IMG/VR virus record: IMGVR_UViG_3300021197_001902
Coordinates: 26,733 to 90,732 of that record
From: a virus
Direction: 5' to 3' (one strand)
Length of the DNA: 64,000 nucleotides
Of the stretch, positions 37,171 through 44,573 are shown piece by piece. Position numbers and translations under genes: made by a program. The notes under the pieces are model-generated. The model searched no databases, had not been told where the DNA came from, and saw only the letters and a list, made by a program, of their open reading frames with translations. The first letter of the stretch is position 1. Every line of letters begins with the position of its first letter.

Positions 37171-37408
37171 TGTTTTTGTTTTCTACGGTTTCAACATCCG
37201 TAAGGGCCTGCTCATATCCTCGAAGAAAGTTTTCCTCCGCAACCGCAAGCAAGAAATCGGGGAATTCTGCTGCGAAAACCTGTACTGCCATGTCAACAGT
37301 AATATCTTCTTCAGCTAGTAATCTTTCTCCGATATAATTAACTACCAGCTCCTTAAGGCCAGTATCCGAAGTCACCACTCCGGTCTTTATAGTGTCTTTA
37401 TATTCCAT
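37157..37408 (-). CDS. Small acidic hypothetical protein
   Basis: 83 residues, mainly helical and acidic, with no recognised motif. It lies in a run of overlapping genes between PhoH and the HEVAH protein; the start is 7 nt after the PhoH stop. Function unknown. Confidence 0.65.
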   Translation of the reverse strand: MEYKDTIKTGVVTSDTGLKELVVNYIGERLLAEEDITVDMAVQVFAAEFPDFLLAVAEENFLRGYEQALTDVETVENKNNVQP

Positions 37409-37415
37409 TTTATCC

Positions 37416-38735
37416 TCACAAATTTTCTGCAGCGAAGGATGCGACCCTAGACCTTTCTCCCTTGAGGAGTGTTACGTGAGCAGCTAGTTCAAAATCCTTA
37501 AACTTTTCAACCGCATGGGTTAGTCCGTTTGTCGTTGCATCAATGTAAACATTGTCGATCTGCTCTACGTCACCAGTCAAAATAATCTTTGTACCTTCAC
37601 CAACTCTTGTTATTATAGTCTTTAATTCGTGAGTTGTCAAGTTTTGTGCTTCATCAATTATAATAAAAGCCTGGCCAATTGAGCGCCCACGAATATAAGT
37701 GATAGCTTCAATCTCTATTATACCCTTTTCCATGTAAATGTCAAGGGTCATTTTGTCGTTGCCCATAAGAGTCTGTAGATTATCTTGAATTGGCATGAGC
37801 CATGGCGACATTTTCTCTTCCATAGTTCCGGGTAGGAACCCAATGTCCTTTCCAAGCGGCTGTACGGGCCTAGAAACGATTATACGGTTGTATAAGGATG
37901 TGGAGTCATCTAGAGTCTGTGCAAGCCCTGCAGCGATGGCACAGAGCGTCTTACCGCTACCTGCCTTGCCGATCACGGTGAGAACCTCAATGTCGGGGTC
38001 CATCAGTGCATCTAGTAAGAAAGACTGTTCCTTGTTACGGGCACGAATACCCCAAACGCCGCGGCGGTCTTTATGGAGTTGCCTAAGAGGTGTATTTTCG
38101 TTAATAAATCTTCCAAGCGCTGTCTTTTTCTCGTTTGCGTTAGAAATCAACATCACATACTCGTTGGTTCTGAGTTTTCGGTTTATAAGATAAACTTCTT
38201 TTTTCTCGTAGAATTGATCCACGATCTCATCGTCAACTAGAACTTCGGAGTATCCTTTAAAGATCTCCTCGCTACTATCAACAATTTGCTGATTTTGAAA
38301 ATCTTCACAAGGTAGACCAATCGCATCCGAGATAACACGCATGTTAATATCACGCGAAACAAGTATGACTTGGCGCTCTGACTCTCTTGCAACAGCTCTG
38401 GCCGTCGCAATAATTAAATGGTCTGGGATCTTAATATCTAAATCGGTTGGAAGATCATCAGGATCAATGTCTGCCGCCGAAACAGATTGAAGGATACCCA
38501 GACCCTTTCGGATCCGGACGCCTTTTTTAAGACACCCTCTGGTACGGAGTTCGTCCCAGATGCGGATAATCTTTCTCGCTTGGGCACCAACTAAGTCTTG
38601 GCGCTTTTTGTGCTTATCAATCTCCTCGAATACCTTCAAAGGAACGTAAACGTCGTGATTTTTAAAAGCGTATACTGCGTCTGCATTTGTTAGATAAACG
38701 CTAGTATCTAATACATATATTTTTTTACGGCTCAT
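37416..38735 (-). CDS. phoH: PIN-PhoH-type ATPase
   Basis: 439 residues. The N-terminal PIN domain starts KKIYVLDTSVYL and continues VYVPLKVFEEIDKHKK, with conserved acidic residues. The C-terminal PhoH ATPase has Walker A GKAGSGKT (about residue 258), Walker B FIIIDEAQNLT, and LTGDVEQID. This two-domain form (as in YlaK and mycobacterial PhoH2) is a ribonuclease-helicase type protein. PhoH is a very common gene in marine phages, although its role there is unclear. Confidence 0.93.
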   Translation of the reverse strand: MSRKKIYVLDTSVYLTNADAVYAFKNHDVYVPLKVFEEIDKHKKRQDLVGAQARKIIRIWDELRTRGCLKKGVRIRKGLGILQSVSAADIDPDDLPTDLDIKIPDHLIIATARAVARESERQVILVSRDINMRVISDAIGLPCEDFQNQQIVDSSEEIFKGYSEVLVDDEIVDQFYEKKEVYLINRKLRTNEYVMLISNANEKKTALGRFINENTPLRQLHKDRRGVWGIRARNKEQSFLLDALMDPDIEVLTVIGKAGSGKTLCAIAAGLAQTLDDSTSLYNRIIVSRPVQPLGKDIGFLPGTMEEKMSPWLMPIQDNLQTLMGNDKMTLDIYMEKGIIEIEAITYIRGRSIGQAFIIIDEAQNLTTHELKTIITRVGEGTKIILTGDVEQIDNVYIDATTNGLTHAVEKFKDFELAAHVTLLKGERSRVASFAAENL

Positions 38736-38771
38736 GGAAACCCTATCTGTAAGGTAAATAGATGGTCGGTG

Positions 38772-39290
38772 TTAATTGTCTCCCGGCTTTTTGGTATGAC
38801 CACATTGAACAATCTCAACCCGGTCGGGCCGAATGATGTCTGCAGAGTCATTATCAACCATGCCGGCGTCTTCAACGAGAGTAGAAGAACTCTGGATTTT
38901 TCCCCCACCGACTGACCAGAGCATTCCAATGCCTAATTCGTCGCATACATCCATTTCTGGGGTGTTGTCAGTCTTTCTGTCGCCCCCATTAGCGAAGTAG
39001 TTGGGCTTAATTCGCCGGAGAGCTTCGCAAACTGTATTGTCTGAGTCATCTACAAACGTGGTCTCTCCAGTAGCTGCGAATCCTTCCAAGATCTCGCAGC
39101 GCTCTTTGAATGGCATGAAAATATAACCCTTCTTTCGCATTAGCCATTCATCCGAATTGACAACAACGATAACATGTCCATGTTGTGATGCATCCTGAAT
39201 CATACGAAGGTGTCCAATATGCACAGGATCGAAGCCTCCCGATACACAAACAGTCGTGTATGGCGTTGGCCTAGGAGTTTTATTACTCAT
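38772..39290 (-). CDS. Cytidylyltransferase-like enzyme (HldE C-terminal/RfaE type)
   Basis: 172 residues. VCVSGGFDPVHIGHLRMIQD holds the HxGH nucleotide-binding site, followed by VVVNSDEWLMRKKG and the R-rich MPFKERCEIL. This is the pattern of heptose-1-phosphate adenylyltransferase (HldE C-domain) and glycerol-3-phosphate cytidylyltransferase. With the SIS-HAD fusion at 28400 it could make a nucleotide-heptose, although the two genes are 9 kb apart. Overlaps the next gene by 8 nt. Confidence 0.85.
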   Translation of the reverse strand: MSNKTPRPTPYTTVCVSGGFDPVHIGHLRMIQDASQHGHVIVVVNSDEWLMRKKGYIFMPFKERCEILEGFAATGETTFVDDSDNTVCEALRRIKPNYFANGGDRKTDNTPEMDVCDELGIGMLWSVGGGKIQSSSTLVEDAGMVDNDSADIIRPDRVEIVQCGHTKKPGDN

Positions 39291-39525
39291 TTTCGACTCC
39301 CGTGTCCCTAGCTAAGGTAAAGTTTCTCTCTACTGCTCCGATGGCTTCTTCGGCCTCTGCCAATCTTACGAACGCAGTTGTTAACTCTGTAACAACATTT
39401 GGATGTTCAGCTACCCCCATGGGGTGGTTTAAGTATAACTCAATAATTGCGATTGCCTCTTGCCTGTCAGCTTCAAATTTTGCAAGGCTTGCTCGCACTA
39501 ATCGTTCTGCCATTTGATTACTCAT
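39283..39525 (-). CDS. Small helical hypothetical protein
   Basis: 80 residues, two helical segments rich in Ala and Glu, no motif recognised. The start is supported by an AAAGGAG ribosome-binding site about 8 nt upstream. A TATACT-like -10 lies about 28 nt upstream of the start, but no good -35 is seen, so a local promoter here is uncertain. Confidence 0.62.
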   Translation of the reverse strand: MSNQMAERLVRASLAKFEADRQEAIAIIELYLNHPMGVAEHPNVVTELTTAFVRLAEAEEAIGAVERNFTLARDTGVENE

Positions 39526-39590
39526 TTAGTACTCCTTTGTTGAGTATAGTTTGATTCTACTAGAAGTTGATTAATATTTTCACAGTTATT

Positions 39591-39665
39591 TGGAGCGGGT
39601 GATGAGATTCGAACTCACGACGTTCGCCTTGGCAAGGCGATGCTCTACCACTGAGCTACACCCGC
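39591..39665 (-). tRNA. tRNA-Gly (GCC)
   Basis: Full cloverleaf on the minus strand: acceptor GCGGGUG/CACCCGC, D arm GCUC...GAGC, anticodon loop with GCC, T arm closing on UUCGAAU, discriminator U and an encoded CCA (CCA at 39591-39593). Placed 2 nt from the amidinotransferase gene end. Confidence 0.95.
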
Positions 39666-39666
39666 A

Positions 39667-40455
39667 CTAAATCCACAAAGTCATGCACTGCAGCGAACCA
39701 CCAGATTTTAAAAATTCACTAGTGTTTATTAGTTTTACCTCATATCCTCTAACATCCAATTCTTCAAGAATTTTTTGTGGGCCTGCAGGCATTAAGATCC
39801 GACTATCATACACCACCGAATTGCATGCGAACATAGTTGCATCGTGAACATCCAATGGTATCAGTTCCGGGACATGTTTTTTCAATTTCTTAATAGCTGA
39901 TGGAGCAAAAGCGCCGGGGTAGTATAGAGCGCTCTGAGCCCCTAATAAGCAAAAACAAGTGTCCAAGTGATAGAAATTAGGATGACTTAATTTAAGGGGA
40001 ATCAACTCTAGGTCCAGAATCTTGGCTGCTCTTCTAATGCCGCCCAAGTCGGAGCGCCAACCATAGCCAGCAAACATCTTATCGCCCAAGATAACAGTGT
40101 CTCCGCAACCTTCAAAGTTAATCTGGCGCGGGAGGCGATGGGTTTCATAACCAGCTTCTTTAAACCACTTTTCATATACGTCAGTTTCAGGTTGTCGTTC
40201 TAGATGTCTGAAGTTACTTAAGACTACTTTGTTGTTACGAACTGTCCCGGCATTCGCTGTAAATACCATATCTGGAAGAGAGCGCTCTTGGTCGATCAGT
40301 TTTACCTCGACACCCCATTCTTGTATTCCATTTTTTAGTTTAAACCATTGGTCCATGGCCGCGGCCCTATTAACTTGGGCGCCCTGCATCCATGGGTTAA
40401 TAGAATATACTACATCAAAAAAAGTCGGAGGACATAATAAAACTTTATTGGACAT
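39667..40455 (-). CDS. Amidinotransferase-superfamily enzyme (dimethylarginase/arginine deiminase-like)
   Basis: 262 residues, close to the length of DDAH-type enzymes. Catalytic residues of the guanidino-modifying (pentein) fold are in place: MVFTANAG (substrate-binding Asp region), FEGCGD (about 115), HLDTCFCLL (catalytic His, about residue 168) and GGSLQCMTL with the nucleophilic Cys at the C-terminus. The reaction is hydrolysis or amidino transfer on arginine-like compounds. In a phage this is unusual: it may alter host arginine/ornithine metabolism. It lies between tRNA genes and may have moved with them. Confidence 0.85.
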   Translation of the reverse strand: MSNKVLLCPPTFFDVVYSINPWMQGAQVNRAAAMDQWFKLKNGIQEWGVEVKLIDQERSLPDMVFTANAGTVRNNKVVLSNFRHLERQPETDVYEKWFKEAGYETHRLPRQINFEGCGDTVILGDKMFAGYGWRSDLGGIRRAAKILDLELIPLKLSHPNFYHLDTCFCLLGAQSALYYPGAFAPSAIKKLKKHVPELIPLDVHDATMFACNSVVYDSRILMPAGPQKILEELDVRGYEVKLINTSEFLKSGGSLQCMTLWI

Positions 40456-40503
40456 ATTATAAATAGCGTTGACTTAAGGTAATTTACAGGTTGCTTGCTT
40501 AAA

Positions 40504-40580
<77 letters not shown>

Positions 40581-40585
40581 TCATA

Positions 40586-40662
40586 TGGTGGGCGGTGAGG
40601 GACTCGAACCCCCGGCCCTCTCGGTGTAAACGAGACGCTCTAGCCAACTGAGCTAACCGCCC
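40586..40662 (-). tRNA. tRNA-Val (TAC)
   Basis: Minus-strand cloverleaf with acceptor GGGCGGU/ACCGCCC, anticodon loop with UAC, T loop UUCGAGU, discriminator A and encoded CCA at 40586-40588. It is in tandem with tRNA-Pro and tRNA-Ala. Confidence 0.95.
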
Positions 40663-40667
40663 GAAAA

Positions 40668-40743
40668 TGGTGGAGATGACAGGAGTCGAACCTGCGGCCT
40701 GATGCGTGCAAGGCAACTGCTCTCCCAACTGAGCTACATCCCC
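40668..40743 (-). tRNA. tRNA-Ala (TGC)
   Basis: Minus-strand cloverleaf with acceptor GGGGAUG/CAUCUCC, containing the G3-U70 alanine identity pair, anticodon UGC, T loop UUCGACU, and encoded CCA at 40668-40670. First tRNA of the tandem cluster in transcription order. Confidence 0.95.
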
Positions 40744-40744
40744 A

Positions 40745-40990
40745 TTATTCCGCGGGTAGTTCACGCCACCCACTTTCATTATAAATAGCTTTGCAAATGA
40801 ACTTAAGCTTGAATCTTTCGGCATTCCAATACTGCGGTTCTACCATGGAGATAAAAGACGTTTTGTCTTCTCTCATATAAACATAATATGGCCGGCCCGG
40901 GACTGGCTGAACTCTGCATTCAGCCGAGCGCAAATAAATTCCTGCTACCGCTTCTTCTAGAACATCCAAGTCTTGTGTTTTGTTTACCAT
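40745..40990 (-). CDS. Small hypothetical protein
   Basis: 81 residues from the ATG at 40990, which overlaps the upstream stop as ATGGTAA. A farther start at 41011 would extend it into the neighbouring gene. Mixed alpha/beta composition with an aromatic YYVYMREDKTSFISM strand; no family recognised. It ends 1 nt before the tRNA-Ala gene, so both may be processed from one transcript. Confidence 0.65.
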   Translation of the reverse strand: MVNKTQDLDVLEEAVAGIYLRSAECRVQPVPGRPYYVYMREDKTSFISMVEPQYWNAERFKLKFICKAIYNESGWRELPAE

Positions 40991-41391
40991 CTGTGATCCT
41001 TGCCTGCCCAATCTTTAAATTTCTCTTCGCCGCCGCGTATCGTCCAATCAGAATCAATTGCAATTTTAGAAGATATTCCACCACGAGGATTAAAGTCCAT
41101 CTCTAAACGTAACCTGTGCGGCGTATAAACGCTCATCAAATCATCATATACAACATTGATCAATCTCTCGTAAGACAAAAGTCGATTACGAAAATCTTGA
41201 AAGTATTTCTTCAAAGATTTCAATTCGATAATACTATCTTTTGGGTAAAATACAATCCACACTGTGGCAAAATCTGGCTGGTCTTTGACACCAATAAAGG
41301 TTACTTCGGGATTTTTAATATTGATCTCGTACCCGTCCCCACTAGGATTAGGCAGTGTCTTTAGTAATGATTTATCGCTCCACTCTTTCAT
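40984..41391 (-). CDS. QueF-family tunnelling-fold protein lacking the catalytic Cys
   Basis: 135 residues from the ATG at 41391, backed by an AAGGA ribosome-binding site; the longer start would lie inside tRNA-Thr. QueF signatures are obvious: PEVTFIG-VKDQPDFATVWI, ELKSLKKYFQDFRN, YERLINVVYDDL and FNPRGGI. In QueF (NADPH-dependent preQ0 reductase) the first block reads TSLCP with the Cys that attacks the nitrile. Here that position is Gly or missing, and the His before the catalytic Glu is Tyr. The nitrile reductase reaction is therefore unlikely; a related binding or amidation role is possible. Confidence 0.8.
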   Translation of the reverse strand: MKEWSDKSLLKTLPNPSGDGYEINIKNPEVTFIGVKDQPDFATVWIVFYPKDSIIELKSLKKYFQDFRNRLLSYERLINVVYDDLMSVYTPHRLRLEMDFNPRGGISSKIAIDSDWTIRGGEEKFKDWAGKDHRW

Positions 41392-41401
41392 ATAACATCC
41401 T

Positions 41402-41467
<66 letters not shown>

Positions 41468-41477
<10 letters not shown>

Positions 41478-42082
41478 ATTCTTGTTATTATACTAGGTCT
41501 GACGCCAGAATTCAAGACTATTTGACAAATATGTTCTAATCTCTCAATATGTTCGAATGCTTCCCAAGGATTCTGTCCAACAGAACATACTCCATGATTA
41601 CCTTGGCCAACTACATCGTACTGTAAGATTCCATCCTTTAGCCCAAATGCCCTAGAGGTTTCATCAGCAAGTGCTTGAGAAATAGCGGGAAGCACTGGGA
41701 CATTGGGGCCTACCTTGGTATATCTATAGATCTCTGGGAATTGTAGCGCCATACTCTTGAGGTCCCAACCCGCGTACATTGCTGCTACGATATTCGTCGA
41801 GTGTACGTGTAAGACACACCTAGTGCTCTTAGCGTTTTGGAGAATTTGCCAGTGCATTTCTAACTCTCCTGAAGGACATTCGCCATCATTTACTACCACT
41901 TCGCCATCATGTATCCGAAGAGATTCAACAAACTCTGGATGTATAAGGGTTTTTCTCACGCCTGAAGGAGTGATATAGATCTTGCTCTCTCCGGTTCTTC
42001 GGAGCGAACAGTTGCCATCGCGAGTGGTAATCCATCCGCGTTTATAACACTCTCTCATTACGTCGCCGATTGCGGTTATCAT
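41468..42082 (-). CDS. Class II aldolase/adducin-family protein
   Basis: 204 residues. RDGNCSLR, YITPSGVRKTLIHPE, GELEMHWQI and LHVHSTNIVAAM carry the zinc-binding Glu and His residues of L-fuculose-1-phosphate aldolases and related sugar epimerases/dehydratases (MtnB, AraD). A late GNHGVCSVG supplies another His. The substrate cannot be assigned; fuculose phosphate would fit the fucose-related cluster, but this is speculation. The stop codon lies inside tRNA-Thr (TAG at 41468-41470). Confidence 0.88.
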
Positions 42083-42085
42083 ATC

Positions 42086-42376
42086 TTACTCTTTTGGGGA
42101 ATATAGTGCGGGATCCATCCACTCAAATTCTTCTTCTTCCTCTGGATCCGGGTCACTGTCATAGATTACTATACAGTGCAAATTGTTCCATCTTAATGGC
42201 ATCAGGAGTCTTATCTTGTGAGCGTCTTCTTTAGTATCTGCGTAGGCGTAAAGGGTTTTTCCAATTGTACCATTCTTAATTGCGTACAGTGCTCTGTCAC
42301 CGAACTCTGCTATAGCTTTAACAATCAGGGCCTCGACCTCTTGCCTGGACATTTTGCCCTTTTTATATTTGGCCAC
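42086..42376 (-). CDS. Small acidic hypothetical protein
   Basis: 96 residues, with a basic start (AKYKKGKMSRQEVEALIVKA) and an acidic C-terminal tail (DPDPEEEEEFEW). No recognised motif. It ends 3 nt before the aldolase start and shares its first base with the stop of the next gene. Confidence 0.62.
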   Translation of the reverse strand: MAKYKKGKMSRQEVEALIVKAIAEFGDRALYAIKNGTIGKTLYAYADTKEDAHKIRLLMPLRWNNLHCIVIYDSDPDPEEEEEFEWMDPALYSPKE

Positions 42377-42564
42377 TAGCTCTTCTTTCTTCTTGTTTTT
42401 TTGTGTAACTTTTCAAATAAAAGCTTTTTCCACAATGTACCTTCGACTTCCTCTTTAGGCATTTCTAAGGAGTAAAGACCAGCAAGAATGAGTCGGATCT
42501 CTCTGTTGGAGAGGTATACAGTTTTTAAAAATGCTGGTACCTTCTTTTCATTCTCGTCTGACAT
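42376..42564 (-). CDS. Small basic hypothetical protein
   Basis: 62 residues, helical, with a Lys/Arg-rich end (KLHKKTRRKKS). Starts after an AAGG ribosome-binding site and abuts the next gene. Function unknown. Confidence 0.62.
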   Translation of the reverse strand: MSDENEKKVPAFLKTVYLSNREIRLILAGLYSLEMPKEEVEGTLWKKLLFEKLHKKTRRKKS

Positions 42565-42617
42565 ACCTTGGATTCTCCAGTGTTTAATATAAATAGTAAC
42601 TTTTTAAGCTAACGGGG

Positions 42618-43202
42618 CTAACGGGGTTGACTTTCAAGACCTTCTTTGTCCCAGCCGCCTTGGGCCCACTTTTCATTCATAATATGGTTAATTTTATTAT
42701 AATGTAAGAATCCTAACGCATGCCCTAGTTCATGTTCCAAAACTGTCTCTCTCACATCTTTACGCATATAGATTTTAGCATATTGAATCTTATTTGTTAG
42801 GTTATCAACGTAAAAACGTGTCTGGGCGAGGGCGACTTCTTCCAGTCGAATGCCTGCCGTCACCATGTGTACCACGATATAACCAGTAGGCGCATCCATC
42901 AAGCATTTATTCATTGGATCGTGTTTATATTGGGTCGAGTAGAATCTATGTCCTAACTTTTTCCAAAAATTCACAGCACTTAGAATTTGCTTTTGAGTGA
43001 TAGGAGCATGCTCGCAAATTATAACGGTTGGTGTTCGGGCCCAGGTTGCAACCTGGGATGGTCTGTTCTCAACTAGCGAGACTCTTTGAAAGTTAGCTTG
43101 GTAATTGCTGGCTAGCGCTGATGAACACAGAGAATGTATCATCATTATTGCCATCAATACATACAAAGCACACCAAAGTGCTATCTTAGTGGTATCATTC
43201 AC
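42618..43202 (-). CDS. Exported matrixin-like zinc protease
   Basis: 194 residues. The N-terminus (about 8-32) is a hydrophobic signal peptide or anchor ending in a likely AxA site (SSALAS). Near the C-terminus EHELGHALGFLHYNKINHIM is a full metzincin signature, HExxHxxGxxH, with IM as a candidate Met-turn. Matrixins degrade extracellular or envelope proteins. A phage version may act on host surface or lysis targets. It is separated by about 50 nt from the previous gene. Confidence 0.87.
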   Translation of the reverse strand: MNDTTKIALWCALYVLMAIMMIHSLCSSALASNYQANFQRVSLVENRPSQVATWARTPTVIICEHAPITQKQILSAVNFWKKLGHRFYSTQYKHDPMNKCLMDAPTGYIVVHMVTAGIRLEEVALAQTRFYVDNLTNKIQYAKIYMRKDVRETVLEHELGHALGFLHYNKINHIMNEKWAQGGWDKEGLESQPR

Positions 43203-43209
43203 ATTATAT

Positions 43210-43728
43210 TTAGTTAAAGAAACCAGTTTTGTGATAAACAGTGCCGGAAACCCTTGCAGAATTGCCTTCAGGATCTGGTATATAGAGAGTTAGGACCTGA
43301 TGATCACTGTCTGGTGGGCGCCAGATTATCTGTAATATATTGATCTCAGGATCCCATATAGAATCAAACTCGTTACCTATCTTATTCTCATAATGATTAT
43401 AACAATTATAACTATTATTAGTAAGACTAGCAATTAAAGCATCATGTAAGTCATAACCTGAATTAAGGATGATGTCTCTGCCACAGATTGAGAAAAACTC
43501 ATCTTTTTGTGGTCCTTTTTCAATAGCTAGGCTGACAAATCCAGAGATAAGCTGAGTCTCCATCTGTTTGTCGCACCAAAAAACCGGAGTGTTGGGTCCT
43601 TCGTTCTTACTCCACCAGCAGTCCATAACAGCATATTCTTCACCATATTCTTCTATTCTAATATCTTCTTCACCTATATTAGAGCAGGAACAAAGTAACA
43701 GAAATAAACAAATTACAATCTTATTCAC
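43210..43728 (-). CDS. Predicted lipoprotein of unknown function
   Basis: 172 residues. The N-terminus KIVICLFLLLCSCSNIG is a type II signal peptide with Cys at about 13-15 as lipidation site. The rest is mixed and has paired Cys residues (CDKQ and CWWS). The start codon is GTG at 43728; no strong Shine-Dalgarno is seen and a good promoter lies only about 20 nt upstream, so the leader would be very short. The adjacent metzincin may form an exported pair with it. Confidence 0.75.
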   Translation of the reverse strand: MNKIVICLFLLLCSCSNIGEEDIRIEEYGEEYAVMDCWWSKNEGPNTPVFWCDKQMETQLISGFVSLAIEKGPQKDEFFSICGRDIILNSGYDLHDALIASLTNNSYNCYNHYENKIGNEFDSIWDPEINILQIIWRPPDSDHQVLTLYIPDPEGNSARVSGTVYHKTGFFN

Positions 43729-43742
43729 CTTATATTAATTAT

Positions 43743-43771
43743 ATAATAACAAGATTAATTGTAGTGTGCAA
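43743..43771 (-). promoter_or_regulatory. Candidate sigma-70 promoter for the lipoprotein and protease genes
   Basis: On the minus strand TTGCAC (43766-43771) is followed after 17 nt by TATTAT (43743-43748). Transcription would start near 43736, a few bases before the GTG start at 43728. The 58-nt gap is otherwise AT-rich and empty. Confidence 0.45.
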
Positions 43772-43786
43772 GCAAAAAGTATATTT

Positions 43787-44098
43787 TTAGTCGCAACAGT
43801 CGTGTTTATCGTAATTATCTTCTCTGTTGGTCAACTTTACCCACAGTCCCCAAAGTACTGGAATGGCTAGCCAGTGAAAGCACAGTATGAGAGATGCAGG
43901 AATTCCAGCATAGAAGGCCGGGTGTACATGGTTGCCAAGAGCGGCAAATATAATCGGGAAAACTACATCTTCTATGATTTCCCATCCAACGAAGATAATA
44001 ACAAATGCTAGTCCGTTCTTCTTAAGGAAAGCCTTTAACTTTTCAGCGGAAAAGTTGTTTAACTTGTTAGATATTCTAGTTTTTAGCCAATTGATCAT
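43787..44098 (-). CDS. Small two-helix membrane protein
   Basis: 103 residues from the ATG at 44098. A longer frame starting at 44185 runs through the tmRNA-like RNA and is not used. Two hydrophobic segments are present (GLAFVIIFVGWEII and ILCFHWLAIPVLWGLWV), with a His/Asp-rich C-terminus (DKHDCCD). Function unknown. Confidence 0.7.
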   Translation of the reverse strand: MINWLKTRISNKLNNFSAEKLKAFLKKNGLAFVIIFVGWEIIEDVVFPIIFAALGNHVHPAFYAGIPASLILCFHWLAIPVLWGLWVKLTNREDNYDKHDCCD

Positions 44099-44107
44099 AA
44101 GTTTTTT

Positions 44108-44189
44108 TGGTGGAGGTGCACGGAGTCGAACCGTGGTCCTGAGAATACCATTGCAGGCCTTAATCTCAGTCGAAACCCAAACCACCCCC
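44108..44189 (-). ncRNA. tmRNA-like RNA with no room for a tag frame
   Basis: 82 nt on the minus strand, 5' to 3'. The acceptor GGGGGUG pairs with CACCUCC and includes a G3-U70 pair and discriminator A, then an encoded CCA (44108-44110). The T arm is CACGG/CCGUG with loop UUCGACU. The 5' part GGGGGUG...GGUUUCGAC closely resembles bacterial tmRNA 5' ends and has no D stem. Instead of an mRNA domain there is a 6-bp helix CUGAGA/UCUCAG (nt 21-26 and 46-51) with a 19-nt loop. Could be a reduced tmRNA or an odd tRNA-Ala-like molecule. A canonical anticodon arm is not seen. Confidence 0.65.
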
Positions 44190-44228
44190 TTTTTTAAAAA
44201 TAGTTGTTGACAAGAAAAGACAAATAGT

Positions 44229-44567
44229 TTATTCTCTATTTATGTCATATCTCTTCTTCATCTCAACAAGTGATCTTTGGTTAATCCCAAGTATCCTTCT
44301 TATTTCAATGTTAGTTTCAGCTACACTGATAGTGGCATTATACAATGCTTCTTTAGTAATATTAACCATTTTTGACCAGAGATTAAATCCATACAACTTA
44401 CCATTTGTAAGCCGCATAGAGCATTCTAACTTAAGTCCTATAACTTCTTCAAGGGTTAGAGAAGATAACATTATCTCAAATGCTTCAGATGATTTGCCTT
44501 CTTTACGAAGTTTCTTAGATAATGACTTGTTTCTACTAAAACCCTTTTCTATATTAGGGTTTGACAT
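44229..44567 (-). CDS. Fis/HTH-type DNA-binding protein
   Basis: 112 residues. The C-terminus ISVAETNIEIRRILGINQRS (about 80-99) looks like a Fis-type helix-turn-helix. The N-terminus is helical and basic. A transcription regulator is likely, acting perhaps on the adjacent head-cargo cluster. The plus-strand frame over the same bases is a shadow. Confidence 0.68.
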   Translation of the reverse strand: MSNPNIEKGFSRNKSLSKKLRKEGKSSEAFEIMLSSLTLEEVIGLKLECSMRLTNGKLYGFNLWSKMVNITKEALYNATISVAETNIEIRRILGINQRSLVEMKKRYDINRE

Positions 44568-44573
44568 GTATTA

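Noticed and set aside
44185-44190. A farther start at 44185 for the small membrane protein
   Set aside because: It lies within the tmRNA-like RNA; the ATG at 44098 is a better fit.
44207-44235. A plus-strand TTGACA...TATTCT promoter-like pair
   Set aside because: No plus-strand gene follows; probably chance in AT-rich DNA.
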